Shown: positions 26,601 through 38,000 of the stretch, piece after piece
How the letters are laid out: each line of letters opens with the position of its first letter
How positions within the stretch are numbered: position 1 is the first letter of the stretch
Assembly: GCA_020086605.1 (NCBI GenBank)
Contig: JACBWW010000048.1
Coordinates: 886,398 to 950,397, forward strand
Reading direction: 5' to 3'
Length of the DNA: 64,000 nucleotides
Origin: Lanius collurio
Taxonomy: Eukaryota > Chordata > Aves > Passeriformes > Laniidae
The notes under the pieces: model-generated
The model's database searches: none
What the model saw: only the letters and a program-made list of their open reading frames with translations
What the model was told of the DNA's origin: nothing
Program-made: the position numbers and the translations under genes

Positions 26601-28866
26601 GCAATACACCAATGACCAGCTTTATGACAGGCATTACTTTCAGTATTGAAAGCTCTCGCATGTGCATGTCACCTCTTGCAGAAAGCAGCGCAATTCCTTG
26701 TGACAACAGTAGTATTCAGGTAAAAATAAAAATACTTTTTTGTTTGTCTGTAAAACTGAGCTCAACATAACATGGAATACATATACTAATATGGAAGTAA
26801 TTGTTATTTTCTCTTATTTTTTATGGCACGCAGGAGGTATCGTGACATTTATCCCTTCCCTCCATCCCCTCTTTCGGTGGAGTTAGCATAGCACTTATAA
26901 TTGTTTTTGTGTTGCTATTTGCAGTAGTATATTTAACTTAATCCAAACTAATTCTGGCAGACATGCTTACAATTTGCTTTTGTTATTAACTAGTCAAAGT
27001 TGGTTTGTTGGATTAAGTTCTGTTAATAAAATGCAAATCATATCAGGTATCTGAGGGGTTTAATTTTGTTAAATTACAGTACGTTTTCCAAGCCCTGCTT
27101 TTTGATTTCAGGTGGACAGTGGTTACAATACACAGACTTCTGGAAACAGCATTATGGATACTGCAGGGGCTGAAAACAGTTGCAGAGAAAATGATGTGAA
27201 TACTGTCGTGTTTCAGAATAAATCTCAGCTGCTTAGAACAAAGGTAGGAGTTAAATTGTGGTAAAAAAGTGATAGGCATCTAAAGCATCTGTTCCCCATT
27301 TTATTTGGTTTCAGGGAGCCTGAAGAGAGTATATCAGGTGATAATAACGATGTTAGTTAGCATCATTTCAGATACTATATTGAATAAACACAGGATAAAT
27401 ACCTTAAAGTGGCAATAGAATTAATGTTTTATGATAAAAGCAAAGGTTGTCTTGGAGGAAACTGAGGTATATGCATGAGTAGTAGTAGTGAGGCTGCTTG
27501 TTACTATTGTAGTATGTCTCTTATTTTTGTTTCTTTTGTTCTTGCTGCTTCATTTATTGCTATGTTTTTAAAAATGTGCCTGTGGAGAAGGACATTTCTG
27601 GGGAAAAATTGTCTACTACTAGTTTTTATAAACTCAGCATCAAGTCCTAGACCACACCTGGCAGGCTGACTTGGTGGGGAACTTTCTGCATGGATGCAGT
27701 CTTTCAATTACAAGCCCTCTTTGAAAAACAAATTACAAAAGACAATACATATCCAGCAAGGCTCCTAACCCCTTAATCTTGTGACTGACAGGAAGGAGTT
27801 CTACTTCTTCCAGAGTAGCAAGGCTAGTTTCTTTGGAGAAGAGAGCAAACATTATCTCCTCTCAGTAATTATGGTCACATGGTGCTACAAACCAGTAGTG
27901 TATGGTCTATGTCTTGGAAGTCCTTCAAGGGGAGACAGTACCAACCATAGATCATAAAAAAACCTCAAGTAAATCCATTCAGCCCTGACTTCACTTCTGG
28001 ATGTGACATGCTAAAAGCCACCTCTCTGCCAAGGGGAAGTGCAGACTGATGGTGTCTTACAGACCACTGACATCAAATTGTAAACTTTGTTCATTTAAGA
28101 TTAGGACAAATGTGCCCTTAGAAGAACAACAGATGAATATTTTGTCATTAACTTCTAAAAATACTCATCTAAGACCTGCCCCAGTCATCCCATTGGACAT
28201 GGATTTTATGTGTGAATGTACTTACCAGAATCAATTGTCTGCTATCAAACCTGTCCTAGAGGGACTTGCCAATCTCATGCAGCTGCCTTTTCCCACTGTT
28301 CGTCTTTGAACTGCTGGATCCTGACTAAACCAAATATTGCATTTTAGATTAGGATTAAAGTGCAAAGGCATTAAGCTCCTCATTCAAATCCTACAGCTGA
28401 GAGCCCCCAGGGAATGAAAAGAAAAAAGCACAGACATTGCAGGCTGAAAGATTCAAGTCTCGCTCATTCAGAGCATTGAAATGAAGTGGTTCTTGGAGAC
28501 AGCACATTCTAAAGATCTGTGTAGAGAAAACGTGTTACTTCATTTCTTTCTCATTTCAGAAGGGTAGAGTTAGTACTTGAGGTACTTACTATACTTGAAA
28601 TTTGCAGATAGCAAGTATGGATCTTGCTTCTTTTGGAGAATTTCTGTTAAAATGGTTTTAAAACTAACTTTTTCTTATTCACCTAGGAGTGTTCTGTTTT
28701 AAACCATAAGGACAATCAGTTGCTGAGAGCAAAATCTCCAGAGAAGCAATCCTGTTTCCAAAATGCCAAAACACATAGCACAGTATTTGGTCAACCTGCA
28801 ACTTGCAATATTTCTACTTGGAAAAATGAAAATCAAGTTCAGGGATTTCACAAAAGTGGTATGTAG
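14445..28866 (+). CDS. BORA: BORA, aurora kinase A activator (protein aurora borealis)
   Basis: Eleven coding exons join without a frame break to 1,800 nt (599 aa; human 559 aa). BORA binds Aurora A and presents PLK1 for T-loop phosphorylation at mitotic entry; it is a cytoplasmic, largely disordered adaptor. Seen in the sequence: ITPETPGR at 11-18 and NPFESPSDY at 23-31; [16 protein letters not shown] from 57, the Aurora-binding region; VPSPW with S113-P114, equivalent to human S112, a CDK site needed for PLK1 activation; a cyclin-docking-like RKLF at 195-198; an SSSP at 248-251, probably the PLK1 docking site; the conserved [13 protein letters not shown] block in exon 9; and a DSGYNT phosphodegron at 498-503, of the type read by beta-TrCP. 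The start has G at -3 and +4. A non-coding first exon in the CpG island is inferred from the acceptor at 14428-14429. The C-terminal exon is divergent. Confidence 0.96.
15711..15817 (+). CDS. BORA: BORA coding exon 2
   Basis: Residues 53-88 (phase 0 in, 2 out), beginning TPGKFRWS. This is the strongest conserved Aurora-A-binding segment. The acceptor is CTTTTTTTAG and the donor GTAACT. Confidence 0.94.
16503..16720 (-). mobile_element. CR1 LINE fragment, antisense, in BORA intron
   Basis: Reverse-complement CR1 landmarks include 'cttgaacgcttccagaga', 'ggggcatctctcatct' and 'aatttgttccattgttcaac'. Divergence is high, suggesting an older CR1 subfamily. It lies between BORA coding exons 2 and 3, and its edges are approximate. 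Confidence 0.75.
18160..18205 (+). CDS. BORA: BORA coding exon 3
   Basis: A short 46-nt exon for residues 88-103, [16 protein letters not shown], closely matching human. The acceptor is TTACTTAG and the donor GTAATA. Confidence 0.93.
19616..19697 (+). CDS. BORA: BORA coding exon 4
   Basis: Residues 104-131, including VPSPW with the proline-directed S113. The acceptor is CTACTCCAG and the donor GTAAGT. Confidence 0.94.
20915..20980 (+). CDS. BORA: BORA coding exon 5
   Basis: Residues 131-153, a weakly conserved linker ([16 protein letters not shown]). The placement is supported by phase closure on both sides (2 nt completing the previous codon, 1 nt out), a TTTTGCAG acceptor and a GTGAGT donor. 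Confidence 0.9.
21727..21783 (+). CDS. BORA: BORA coding exon 6
   Basis: Residues 153-172, [20 protein letters not shown], a conserved block ahead of the [13 protein letters not shown] segment. The donor is GTATGT. Confidence 0.94.
22012..22391 (+). mobile_element. CR1 LINE 3' end in BORA intron
   Basis: Sense-oriented CR1: 'gttcagcctggaggagatt', 'gggagacctcattgcc', 'aaaaggttcttcactcagag', 'cccttccaactcgggatg' and the terminal TGATTCTATG. It is 5'-truncated, non-coding, and less diverged than the other CR1 copies here. It lies between BORA coding exons 6 and 7. Confidence 0.92.
23454..23671 (+). CDS. BORA: BORA coding exon 7
   Basis: Residues 172-244. Begins [13 protein letters not shown] and holds LRRKLF, an RxLF cyclin-docking-like motif. 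The second half is serine-rich with several SP sites and diverges from human. Confidence 0.94.
24414..24526. repeat. (TTTG)n / (TTTTG)n low-complexity tract
   Basis: A T/G-only tract with a pure TTTG core starting about 24470, then TTTTG units, in the intron between BORA exons 7 and 8. It resembles the expanded tail of a retroelement, but no element body is recognisable beside it. Confidence 0.85.
25030..25183 (+). CDS. BORA: BORA coding exon 8
   Basis: Residues 245-296, opening GQFSSSPIQ. The SSSP is the probable CDK-primed PLK1 docking site by position relative to human. Rich in SP dipeptides. Confidence 0.93.
26118..26719 (+). CDS. BORA: BORA coding exon 9
   Basis: The largest exon (602 nt, residues 296-496). 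Contains [13 protein letters not shown], an acidic DEDEEDKEN run, and near its end [15 protein letters not shown], all recognisable in vertebrate BORA. Confidence 0.95.
27112..27243 (+). CDS. BORA: BORA coding exon 10
   Basis: Residues 497-540, starting [23 protein letters not shown] is the phosphodegron. The acceptor is GATTTCAG and the donor GTAGGA. Confidence 0.94.
28687..28866 (+). CDS. BORA: BORA coding exon 11 (terminal)
   Basis: Residues 541-599 and the TAG stop at 28864-28866. The acceptor is TTCACCTAG. The segment has little similarity to the human C-terminus, so the placement rests on the splice site, the phase and the polyadenylation signals just downstream. Confidence 0.82.
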   Translation, partial: ECSVLNHKDNQLLRAKSPEKQSCFQNAKTHSTVFGQPATCNISTWKNENQVQGFHKSGM

Positions 28867-28898
28867 TTTTCTGATGGAGACTTTAAGCTGTGGTGTCT

Positions 28899-28975
28899 AA
28901 TAAATTTTTATAAATATGACCTCAATTACCTGGATTATACATACTATTTTGCTTTTGTAATGCAAATGTAATAAA
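28899..28975 (+). promoter_or_regulatory. BORA polyadenylation signals (proximal)
   Basis: AATAAA occurs at 28899-28904 and 28970-28975, within 110 nt of the BORA stop, giving a short 3' UTR if used. More distal AATAAA copies at 30604 and 31627-31632 could extend the transcript towards DIS3. Confidence 0.5.
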
Positions 28976-31768
28976 CTGTTTGGTTTATATTAAGGGAGTT
29001 CTTAAATAATATGGAATTTTTCAGGTCTTATTAAGAAATTTATTTGTATTATTAAAGTGATCCTTTTTGAAAATTAAGGTGTCTAGATTTGATACAGAGG
29101 AAGAATAGGTTTTTTTAAGAATTGTATTCCTTCTGTGATTAGGGTGGATTCCATGAACATCCTAGGATAACTTGCATAGGAACAAATACAACTGCAAAAG
29201 CACCTACATTTTAAGATTTGTTCCTCTTAAGGGCAAGAGGGACATTTTTCTTTGTGGGAAAGAAAAAAGGGGTATTAGTCTGGATTTGGATTGCTTGTCT
29301 CTAACCAGATTTATTGTGTGGCTTCATAAATACTTGTAGTGGTACCAAGAGTAAGTCACTGGACAGAAGTGACCTGCTGGGGGCTGATGAGAGCAAACAC
29401 CAAATTTAGTTCTCTTAGTAATATAAAATGAGCTTTATGTCAAAAGAAGCTGTTTAGCAACTCTCTGAACAGCTTTTTCTTTGGTTTGAGAGAAATCTGT
29501 GATCTGTCAGTTAGGTTTACTAGGTACTTAAGTAAAATGTACTATTGGCTACCTTAAAATCAAAAGGTAGTGTTGTTGCTTTGGTAATTGCATTAGTACT
29601 AAACTTGGAGTTGATCACCTGACACTACCAGTGCCTCCAAAAAACACTTGTGTCCAAACTGATGCTCTGGTACCCTTTGGAAGGAACCTCAGGTGCAATA
29701 AGATTCATTGGTCTCAGAACATCACTAAGAAAAGGGTGCAGCCTTTCTTCTAGTAAAGTAAACCATTACAGTTTCAATTCACTCTGAACTCCTAGTATTG
29801 TGTTGCTTACAGAAATTACCAAAATATTTAGATAAATCCTTAAAAATATAATTTTGTGTGCCATTTATTACAAAAAGTATTAATACAAGCAAACCTTCGA
29901 TCTTTTCAAGAAAACCATCTATAAATTAAAATGATCGATTGAGGGGAGTCAGAACCCAGAACTCCGTTTGTGTAATCAAATCAGATTTAGCTGAATTTGC
30001 TTGTATTTGTTTAAAAGAACCTTCTGGAATTTATAAATTTGAATAGGGGAAAAAGTCCATATGGTAATGTTGTGGCCCTAGTGAATAAGAGGGAAAGAAG
30101 AGATAAGGGGTGTACTCTTATTTCTGGGCTCTGTTTATGTGGAGCTCTGGTAAACTTTGTTGGATTAATGAAAAAGAGAAGTCCATTCTAACAAGTGTTC
30201 CAGTTGAAGAAGTCTTCCTCCCTTTTCATAACAAGGATGTCCCAGGATACTGGATGGAAGTTCTGCTTTCTGTTCTATTCCACAACCCACAGAAAAGCTT
30301 GTACCAAAGTGACAGACAGCGGCTGATGAGCAGCTATTGGCACACTAGGCCTAAAACCTCTTGGTCAGGCCTAAATTTGAAGACAAGATAGTATTTTAAA
30401 AAAAACTTGTAAGGGGAGGTGTGAACAGAATCTCATGGCATTAAAATCAGTGTTTTAGACCTGAGAGTTATGTGTTGTTTGAATAGAACAGTTCTTGAAA
30501 TATTTTAATTAATAATTTCCTAGTGAAGGCTTTCTGAAAAGCATATTTAAGAAAAAGGGAAATGTCTGTCTGCATCACTTGATTGTAGTTCTCACATTGC
30601 AAAAATAAATACAAAAAATATTACTTTAGAAATCTAATCAGCAAACATGGTTTGCATTATTTTTACTTCTGTAGCAATTTGATCACTATTTCTGTAATGC
30701 ATGTGGGATTGATAGCAATGGAATCTAGTGTCATGTATTAGCTATTTCATGATCTTCAAACAGTGCCCTACTGAAAGGTGGAAATACACTCAATTGCTAA
30801 CTGTTAAGGGACGAAGTTTTTTAAAAGTAGGAAATTAACTCGGACTTCTGGAAAACAATTTTCATAGAATAGGGCCTTCAAAATGTTCTTAGCTTTAGCT
30901 TCTAACTTTTGTCACTCAAAAGCAGGATACAACTTGTCTGAGATTTAAAAGTTATATATATGACCTTGTGTCATTTCTGTTTCTCATGGTAATTTTAACA
31001 ATAATCAATTAAAAGGCCTATACAAAGAATTTATTTTTGTAACTGTGATTACTAAAATAGTAATGTAAATTCAATGAATGTTAAGCAGGGTAGTCCAAAT
31101 AATGATCTGTTTCTGAAAATTTTTCGAGTTACATGTATAATTAAAACTTGCGTTTACTTTTAAACTAAACTTTTTGATTATTTTTATACTATGTTCAACA
31201 ATCCAAGGCTTTTGAAGTATTCACAAGTAAAAAAGCTATCACTAAAGTATTTAATTCTATCCTGTATTAGAGTTTTCTTAAAGGTAAGCAAAAACTAACA
31301 GTAGAAATGGATGAATGTGAGAAGTGATTAAGGATCCCCCCACATGGATTGCGTGTATTTTCTGTCCTGTTTTATAGCCTTCAGTTAGATGGGTAATATT
31401 TATTTTATGAAAACATGTCTATTTTTTATTATGTTTGTACAATTGATTTGTAGAAGAAACTACTGTGCAAATTATGATGGAAATCACCATTCTGTTTCTG
31501 TAGTTGTTCTTAATGCTTTGGTTGGCACACATTGCACAAAATGGTCATTGTTTACATTAAATTAATATCAGTACTTTCAATAAGAGTCCTTTAACATGTC
31601 TAACTGTAAATTGAGTAGTGAAACAGAATAAAGACATTTCTTTAATACATATATTGCTCAATTCTTTCAGTTCTGAGGTACTAAAGAGCACTGAAGTGCT
31701 GACTTCTGTCAGACTCTCAAACAGCTATTAATGAGAAACTACAATCACCTCTTCACTTTGCAGAAATA
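28976..31768. other. Tail-to-tail BORA-DIS3 interval
   Basis: AT-rich, with no gene recognised. An open frame at 30110-30391 (plus, 93 aa) has no recognisable motif and no exon support. The region may be 3' UTR of either gene depending on polyadenylation choice. Confidence 0.6.
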
Positions 31769-31774
31769 TTTATT
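31769..31774 (-). promoter_or_regulatory. DIS3 polyadenylation signal
   Basis: AATAAA on the minus strand, about 210 nt beyond the DIS3 stop. Further minus-strand AATAAA hexamers near 31,425 and 31,397 could serve longer isoforms. Confidence 0.5.
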
Positions 31775-31982
31775 TTCACCCACACGACACAGGTGTAGAG
31801 ATACATTATTTTAAAACTTGTTCTGCATTCAGTCATATAAAAGTAGCTTTAAAAAAAATTCTTTACAGATTATTAAAATGTGTATTTCAAAAATAAACAA
31901 AACCTGCTTCTTGCATTTTGCCCATAGGGAAAAATACATAAATGCAAGTACTTGTTGATTTCTTCTTAACTTTTAAATCCAG

Positions 31983-32072
31983 CTATTTTTGTAGCTTCTT
32001 TTTCTTTTTCTCTGGTTCATCCTTGCTGCTTGCCTCTGCAGACAGACTTGTAGGCATATCATTTCCTACCAT
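31983..32072 (-). CDS. DIS3: DIS3 coding exon 21 (terminal)
   Basis: Residues 936-964 and the TAG stop. The divergent tail ends in five lysines then LQK. The match to human is weak upstream of the basic run, but the acceptor (CTTACTGTAG), the phase and the basic tail agree. The final intron before it is nearly 2 kb and carries a CR1 insertion. Confidence 0.88.
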   Translation of the reverse strand: MVGNDMPTSLSAEASSKDEPEKKKKKLQK

Positions 32073-35000
32073 CTACAGTAAGAAAAAATCAGAAGTCAGA
32101 AAATTTTTATTCCATTTTTACTATGATTCAGTTTGAGTTTACTTTACAGACCTTTTACAAACACTGTGTCAACCATCAGAAACTTCTGATTTAGAAAATC
32201 ACCTAAAAGAGGATCTACCATCTAAGAACAATCACAGGTAGAACACTCATCTGAAATAAAAGCTGAAAAAGGCAGAGAAGCAGCAGCACTACTCCTGACA
32301 ATGCCAGGAGGTTGGTTGTACCCCAACCATCAGCTTGTATTAGCCTTACTCTGTGTCTGTTTTCAAAGTATCCCTCTGACTGGAGTCATGCCCCCAACAG
32401 AAGCTCTTGATAAGCTCAAGTTGGTGAGCACAAGCAGAAGGCAGCTCAGCATGTGAATGGATAGGATACAAGGGTTCCCTTCTGCTACAACTTTCATTGT
32501 CTACTCAGTTTTTGAAATCACAGGGATTAAACTCAACACAGGCTGGGATGAACAAATGGAGAGCAGCCCTGCCCAGAAGGACTTGGGGATGCTGGTGGGT
32601 GAGAGGCTGGACCTGACCCAGCCATGGGCACTCACAGCCCAGAAAGCCAAACGCGTCCTGGGCTGCATCCAAAGCAGTGTGGGCAGCAGGGCCAGGGAGG
32701 GGATTCTGCCCCTCTGCTCTGCTCTGGTGAGACCCCACCTGGAACACTGCATCCAGCTCGGGTCCCTAGCACAGGAAGGACATGGACTTGCTGAACAAAG
32801 TCCACAGGAGGGCCATAAAAATGATCACAGCTCTCCTGTGAGAAGACACTGATAGAGATGGGGTTGTTCAGCCTGGAGAAGAGGTTGTAGGGAGCAGCCT
32901 TCCAGGACCTGAAAGGGGACCCTACAAGAAGGCTGGAGAGGGACTTTTCACAAGGGCATCCAGTGAAAGGAAAACGGGGAAGGGCTTCCACTTCCCCCTC
33001 ACCCCCCCAGCTGAAAGAAGGTAGGTTTTGATTAGGGATTAGGAAAAAGTTCTTTACTCTTGAGTGATGAGGCATTGGAGCAGGTTTCCCCGAGAAGACG
33101 TGGATGCTCCATCCCTGGAAGTGTTCAAGGCCAGGCTGGATGGGGTTTTGGGCAAACTGATCTCATGAAAGGTGTCCCTGCCCAGGGCAGGGAGGTTGGA
33201 ACTAGACGATCTTTAAAGGTTGCTTGCAACCCATTCTATGGTTCAAGCTCATACAACAGCTCAAAGGTCAGAATATATTTACAAGTGTTTGGGAGCATGA
33301 TTTCTCAAGGAAAAAAAGTAATAGTTTGACTGTATAAACAAAAAGAACCTCTTGCTTATTTTGGGGTTGCCTTTTTCCTCTGTGATTAGGGTTACTGAAT
33401 TGTTGCAACCATCTTGTTTGCCAAGAAAGTTCCATGCACCTTACTCTAAGAGCACAATCTTGTAATGTCATGTAAAATACTTATCAGGCCTAAAGTGTAA
33501 GAGCAGAAAAAAATCCCAGTATCCCAAATGCACAAAGAAGCTAGAACTGAAAAGTCTTTAGACTATAGACCATTATTAGGACATTACAGTTCTTACAACA
33601 CAAGAGAGAATTTTTATATTGTGGGAGTTGTAAGACAGAACTGCCACTGACAGCCAGCAATTATACTTCTGAGTTACCCATCACAGTTACACTGTAATCT
33701 CACTGGAGCAAAGAGGAGATCCTACTGAAATTTGGCAGATTTTTAGAGGGGTATTTGGTTACAGAACTGTGAAATTCAATACATTACTTCAGCAACTCAT
33801 CATCTTTCCCAACAGTGGAAAGATCCTGATGGGCCCAGAACAGAAATCTGATTTAGAGGGTGCTACTCTTTTCAACAGCCAGTGAAGGCACACCTGTATT
33901 TTGTAGAGTGTGGATATGAAGCTATCATTACAAGCTGCTGCTAAATTATGTTTTTTTCTTCTGGGTTAACTAGCAATTTTACCACATGATGATTTTTTAA
34001 CATTACTGAAGGATAATACGATTCTAGGAATTTTGTGCCTTACCTTGGGTTCTACCAAGACCATCCGCATTTTCCGATGCTGGATGTTGGAATCATCCAA
34101 CATAATGTTCACTTTAACTTTATCAAATACACATAATGTTGTGTTTTCCACAGTAAGTGATGGCACCTGAAAGTTCAAATTTTGTATAAATACTCACTAT
34201 TTGCAATGTCTTATGTTTTTATACAAAAATATTTTTGTAGGAAAATACCACTGTTACATGTAAATAAAAATAACCAAAAGTTACTGAATATTCAGTGTTG
34301 TAGGATGTGGTATATACATTTTTTGCAGTAAAGATAATTAGATGTCAGTACTATCTATTACAGAAACACATTCCTGTCAGAACCTACCTATTTAAACTTA
34401 CAAAGATTATAGTGGCACTACTACTACAGGTTAATAAACTTGCATTTAGAAAAGCCTCTCTTACCCTTCTAAATTCAAAAAATAAAGGTGTTTAAGAATA
34501 AACCTTAAGAATAATAAGAACATACCTCACTGTTGTACTCCAGTTTTGGTGTTGGTTTTTCTTTTTCTTCAAAGAAGACTGTTCCTTCTAACCCATACTT
34601 GGGAATGAGAACCACAATTGCATTTTTTCTTACAAATAATATATATGCATCCTCATTTACTACTCCCTTGGTTTTGAAGAACAGCTGTAACAAGTAAAAC
34701 ACACAAATAAGAAAAAAAATGCAGTAGAACATTCTCTTCTCAATTACAAATATACTGTCCCAGAAAAATAAAACATTCAAATGCATATCTATACTTAGTG
34801 ATAATTACACAGCATATCCTGAAAGCATATTTTAAAAAATTACATAAACCATTTGTAACATTACTGTAGTATTAAGCCTTCATATTTATAAAAGCACAAA
34901 ATTAAAAGATTAAATGGCATCCTCAAGATGCCATTCTGAATTTTTCAGAACAAGCCAAAGTAAATATTTTAAACTTTTGTCAGAAGCATCCCTCAGCCTT

Positions 35001-38000
35001 TGTCATTTCTGCACTCTTTCTTGGTTTTGCACTAGCACTGTCCATAGTTCATCCTAACATCTCAGAACTACTTACCTGTGTATGGAATGCAACAGAGGCC
35101 CTTTGTGCATATTGGGCCATTTTATGTCGGTAATTGAGATTTTTACACATCTCTGCCAGTTTGTGTTTGTCTGTGAGTTCTGGATAAGTACTGTCTGCTC
35201 CTATGGCCACTGCCAAAAGCCGATGGACTATGATATCAGCATACCTGCAAAGATGAGGTTAAAATCATCAATGACATAGTAAGACATAGTTTTTAAAAAT
35301 TAATAAAAAAGTTTCTGAACATACATTTGTTTTTGTGAATCATACAGATTTAAGTTTTTGTAATAATGACAGTCTGCTGGAAACACCATCTATTAATTCA
35401 GCATCCATCTCTTTGCTGACCAAAGATGCACTGCAGAGCCAGAATACTGTTACATTCTTTGCTAAAATAAATTCTTTATTGTACCAAGAGAGCCTGTATT
35501 GTTGAATGTTTGCAAAAAAAAAACCAAAGTTTTATTTTTGGACTAAAGAACAATCTTTCACCATGGCATTTTAAGCAAATCCCTCTTCCCTTTCCCATGA
35601 AATTAGACAAATTTAGTGTAGAATAGTATTGCAATTTCATTGACCTGCAAAGTATAATTGCATTTGAACTTCTTGTTACATAACTTATTAGAACATCAGT
35701 GAGGAACTTTTTAATACAGCTGGTAAGAACTAAAATTTGCCATTTAGACTCCTAGAAGTTCTACAAATTATCCATATGGATGCATAGGAACTTTAATCCA
35801 CATCTAAGGGATTTTGCTTGAAATGTTTCTGAGGAGCACAGTAACAGTTATTTTCTTCAAAACTCAGTTACTTTTTCAAGAAGTATGATTTCATTACAAG
35901 TGAACAGCTATGTTACCAGGTTTCCAATTACCAGTGTTTTCATATGTAAAATACAGTCTCAAAATTTAAACAGCTTCCTTCTGAAAAATGACTGAGCAAA
36001 CTCTGCCTCAGTCTCTGGCTAAGACTAAAGCTGACTGACCCCAAAGTGCATTTCTATGCCAGACATCTGCATTAGGGATGTATTCCTATTTTTCTTGTAA
36101 GTACTTTTTAAAAATGTCACTAAACCTTAGGAGTCATGGATAGTAAAACCTGGGAGTGTACATGAAGATGGACCACCAAGCCACTGTTGTTTCAACTGAA
36201 ATCTAACATTGAACAGAAACTTTGTTTTTAAATGGACACCACCACAATTTCTTCACAAATAATAAATCACTTATTTTCTCTGAAACTTCTATAAAATACA
36301 AATACCTTCTAATAGGTGAGGTAAAGTGGGTATAAATAGGTGAGGCTAAACCATAGTGATGAAAATCATTATCCATTCCTGAGCAGAAATAAACAGCTTG
36401 CATCATGCAGCGAGTGGCCAAAATTCGCAGCAGTGTATTTAGATAGGGGAATGTAGGAGATTCAGCTTTGTCTAATGATTCAGCTAAAGCCTTTGCTGAA
36501 TCTGTCCTAATTTCCAAATTCTGTAAGGAGAGAAGTAAAGAAATAAAAAAGTTCAGGTGTTACTAGCAAATATTAAGAATATAAGCAGAAATATAACGGC
36601 TACATCTAGGATAATCTTAGCAACTGGCACTAATATCACACCTAATAACGTGATAGAATGCCACTATTACAAAAGGAAACAAACAAAATCTATCCATGCA
36701 CAGGTCCCCCCCTCATTATTATTGGTGATCTATGCAAAAAATGAAATACTGAGTCAGTAGCCTAGAATTCAGAAAAGACACACATTCTGAACTGAGAAAT
36801 ACTTTATGCCAATATTAGTGAGGTTTATTTCCTTTGCTTTAATTTTTCTATCCCTTTATTTAATCAGAAAGAATGTAAAAATAAAACAGTACTTTAAAAA
36901 TAATTTTCAGGACACAAATGAAATAATTATCATTATTCCAGTTTTATAGCAGTGGAAAATTAAATAAGCTAGGTTTAGGCTTGTCTATTTATGTCACACT
37001 GAGCAAATCTGGGAGCTTCTCTCTTGCCCTTAAGAAAAAAAAAATGAGGTGGAGAAAGAGTTGAAGGGAAAAGAAATATGAATGCATATCACAGTAACTA
37101 CAAAGTTAAAAGTCTAGCTCAGATAAAATATCCTGAAACTGGAGAAGTAATTTTTTCTGTTCAGACTCCTTAATTACACTGGACTTGTTTCAGACTAAAT
37201 AAACCTCTAGCTGATCTGTGGAGAGGATGGAAACCATAAACACATTTTCTTACTTCCTGACTTAAGAGAAACATATTATTTCATGTGACTGATCAATTTC
37301 TAAGTACATCAATAATGTATGTGATCCAAAGCCAAAAACTGGCTCAAAAATCACATTTGACTTGGAGAGGAGAAACATTCACAGCTCACAAGTGCTACAA
37401 TGCAAGACATAAAAAGTGATTTGTTTTCTTTACCTAAGAAAGGGTCTAAAAAGTGTGAAATTCTTCCTTTCACCTAGAGGTACAATTATCCTGCTACAAA
37501 TACCAGTGACTCCAAAGTGTAGCTGATACACTTTCAAAATACAGCTTTCCTCTCTTTATTCCCAGGTAAGTGGCCAACCAGAGAGAAAATACAGTTTTTC
37601 ATAATTAATTCACTTAATTAACATGGTAAAAACTTGCCTTGGACTTTGCAGACTTCACAAGGATGTCGTAATTTGATGGGGGAGGAGCAGGATGTTTCCG
37701 GAGCAAGGCAAACTCTGGGAACTCATCATAAATTTTTTGTGCAACAGAAATGTTGGCAAGCAACATGAACTCTTCAACCATAGAATTTGTCTCTCTATCA
37801 AGATAAATATTTTATATTGTTAGAAGAGCATTAAACATTTACTTTGAGTGCCTAATGAAAAACCTTCCACAATGTTATATAATATTAACTAGTGATTTTG
37901 AACATTTACACAAGTAGGCAAGCAATTTTAAGATTAAAAACAATGCCTATTAAGTTCGAAATACTGAATCAGAAGAAAAAAAGAAAACTGAAATATTCTA

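Noticed and set aside
28049..28309. 86-aa open frame in BORA intron 10
   Set aside because: No recognised family, no convincing splice sites in phase with BORA exons 10 and 11, which already join cleanly.
30110..30391. 93-aa open frame between BORA and DIS3
   Set aside because: No motif or homology recognised, and it lies where 3' UTR sequence is expected.
32457..32852. 131-aa open frame that looks like a gene
   Set aside because: It is the C-terminal part of CR1 ORF2 within a truncated LINE copy, not a host gene.
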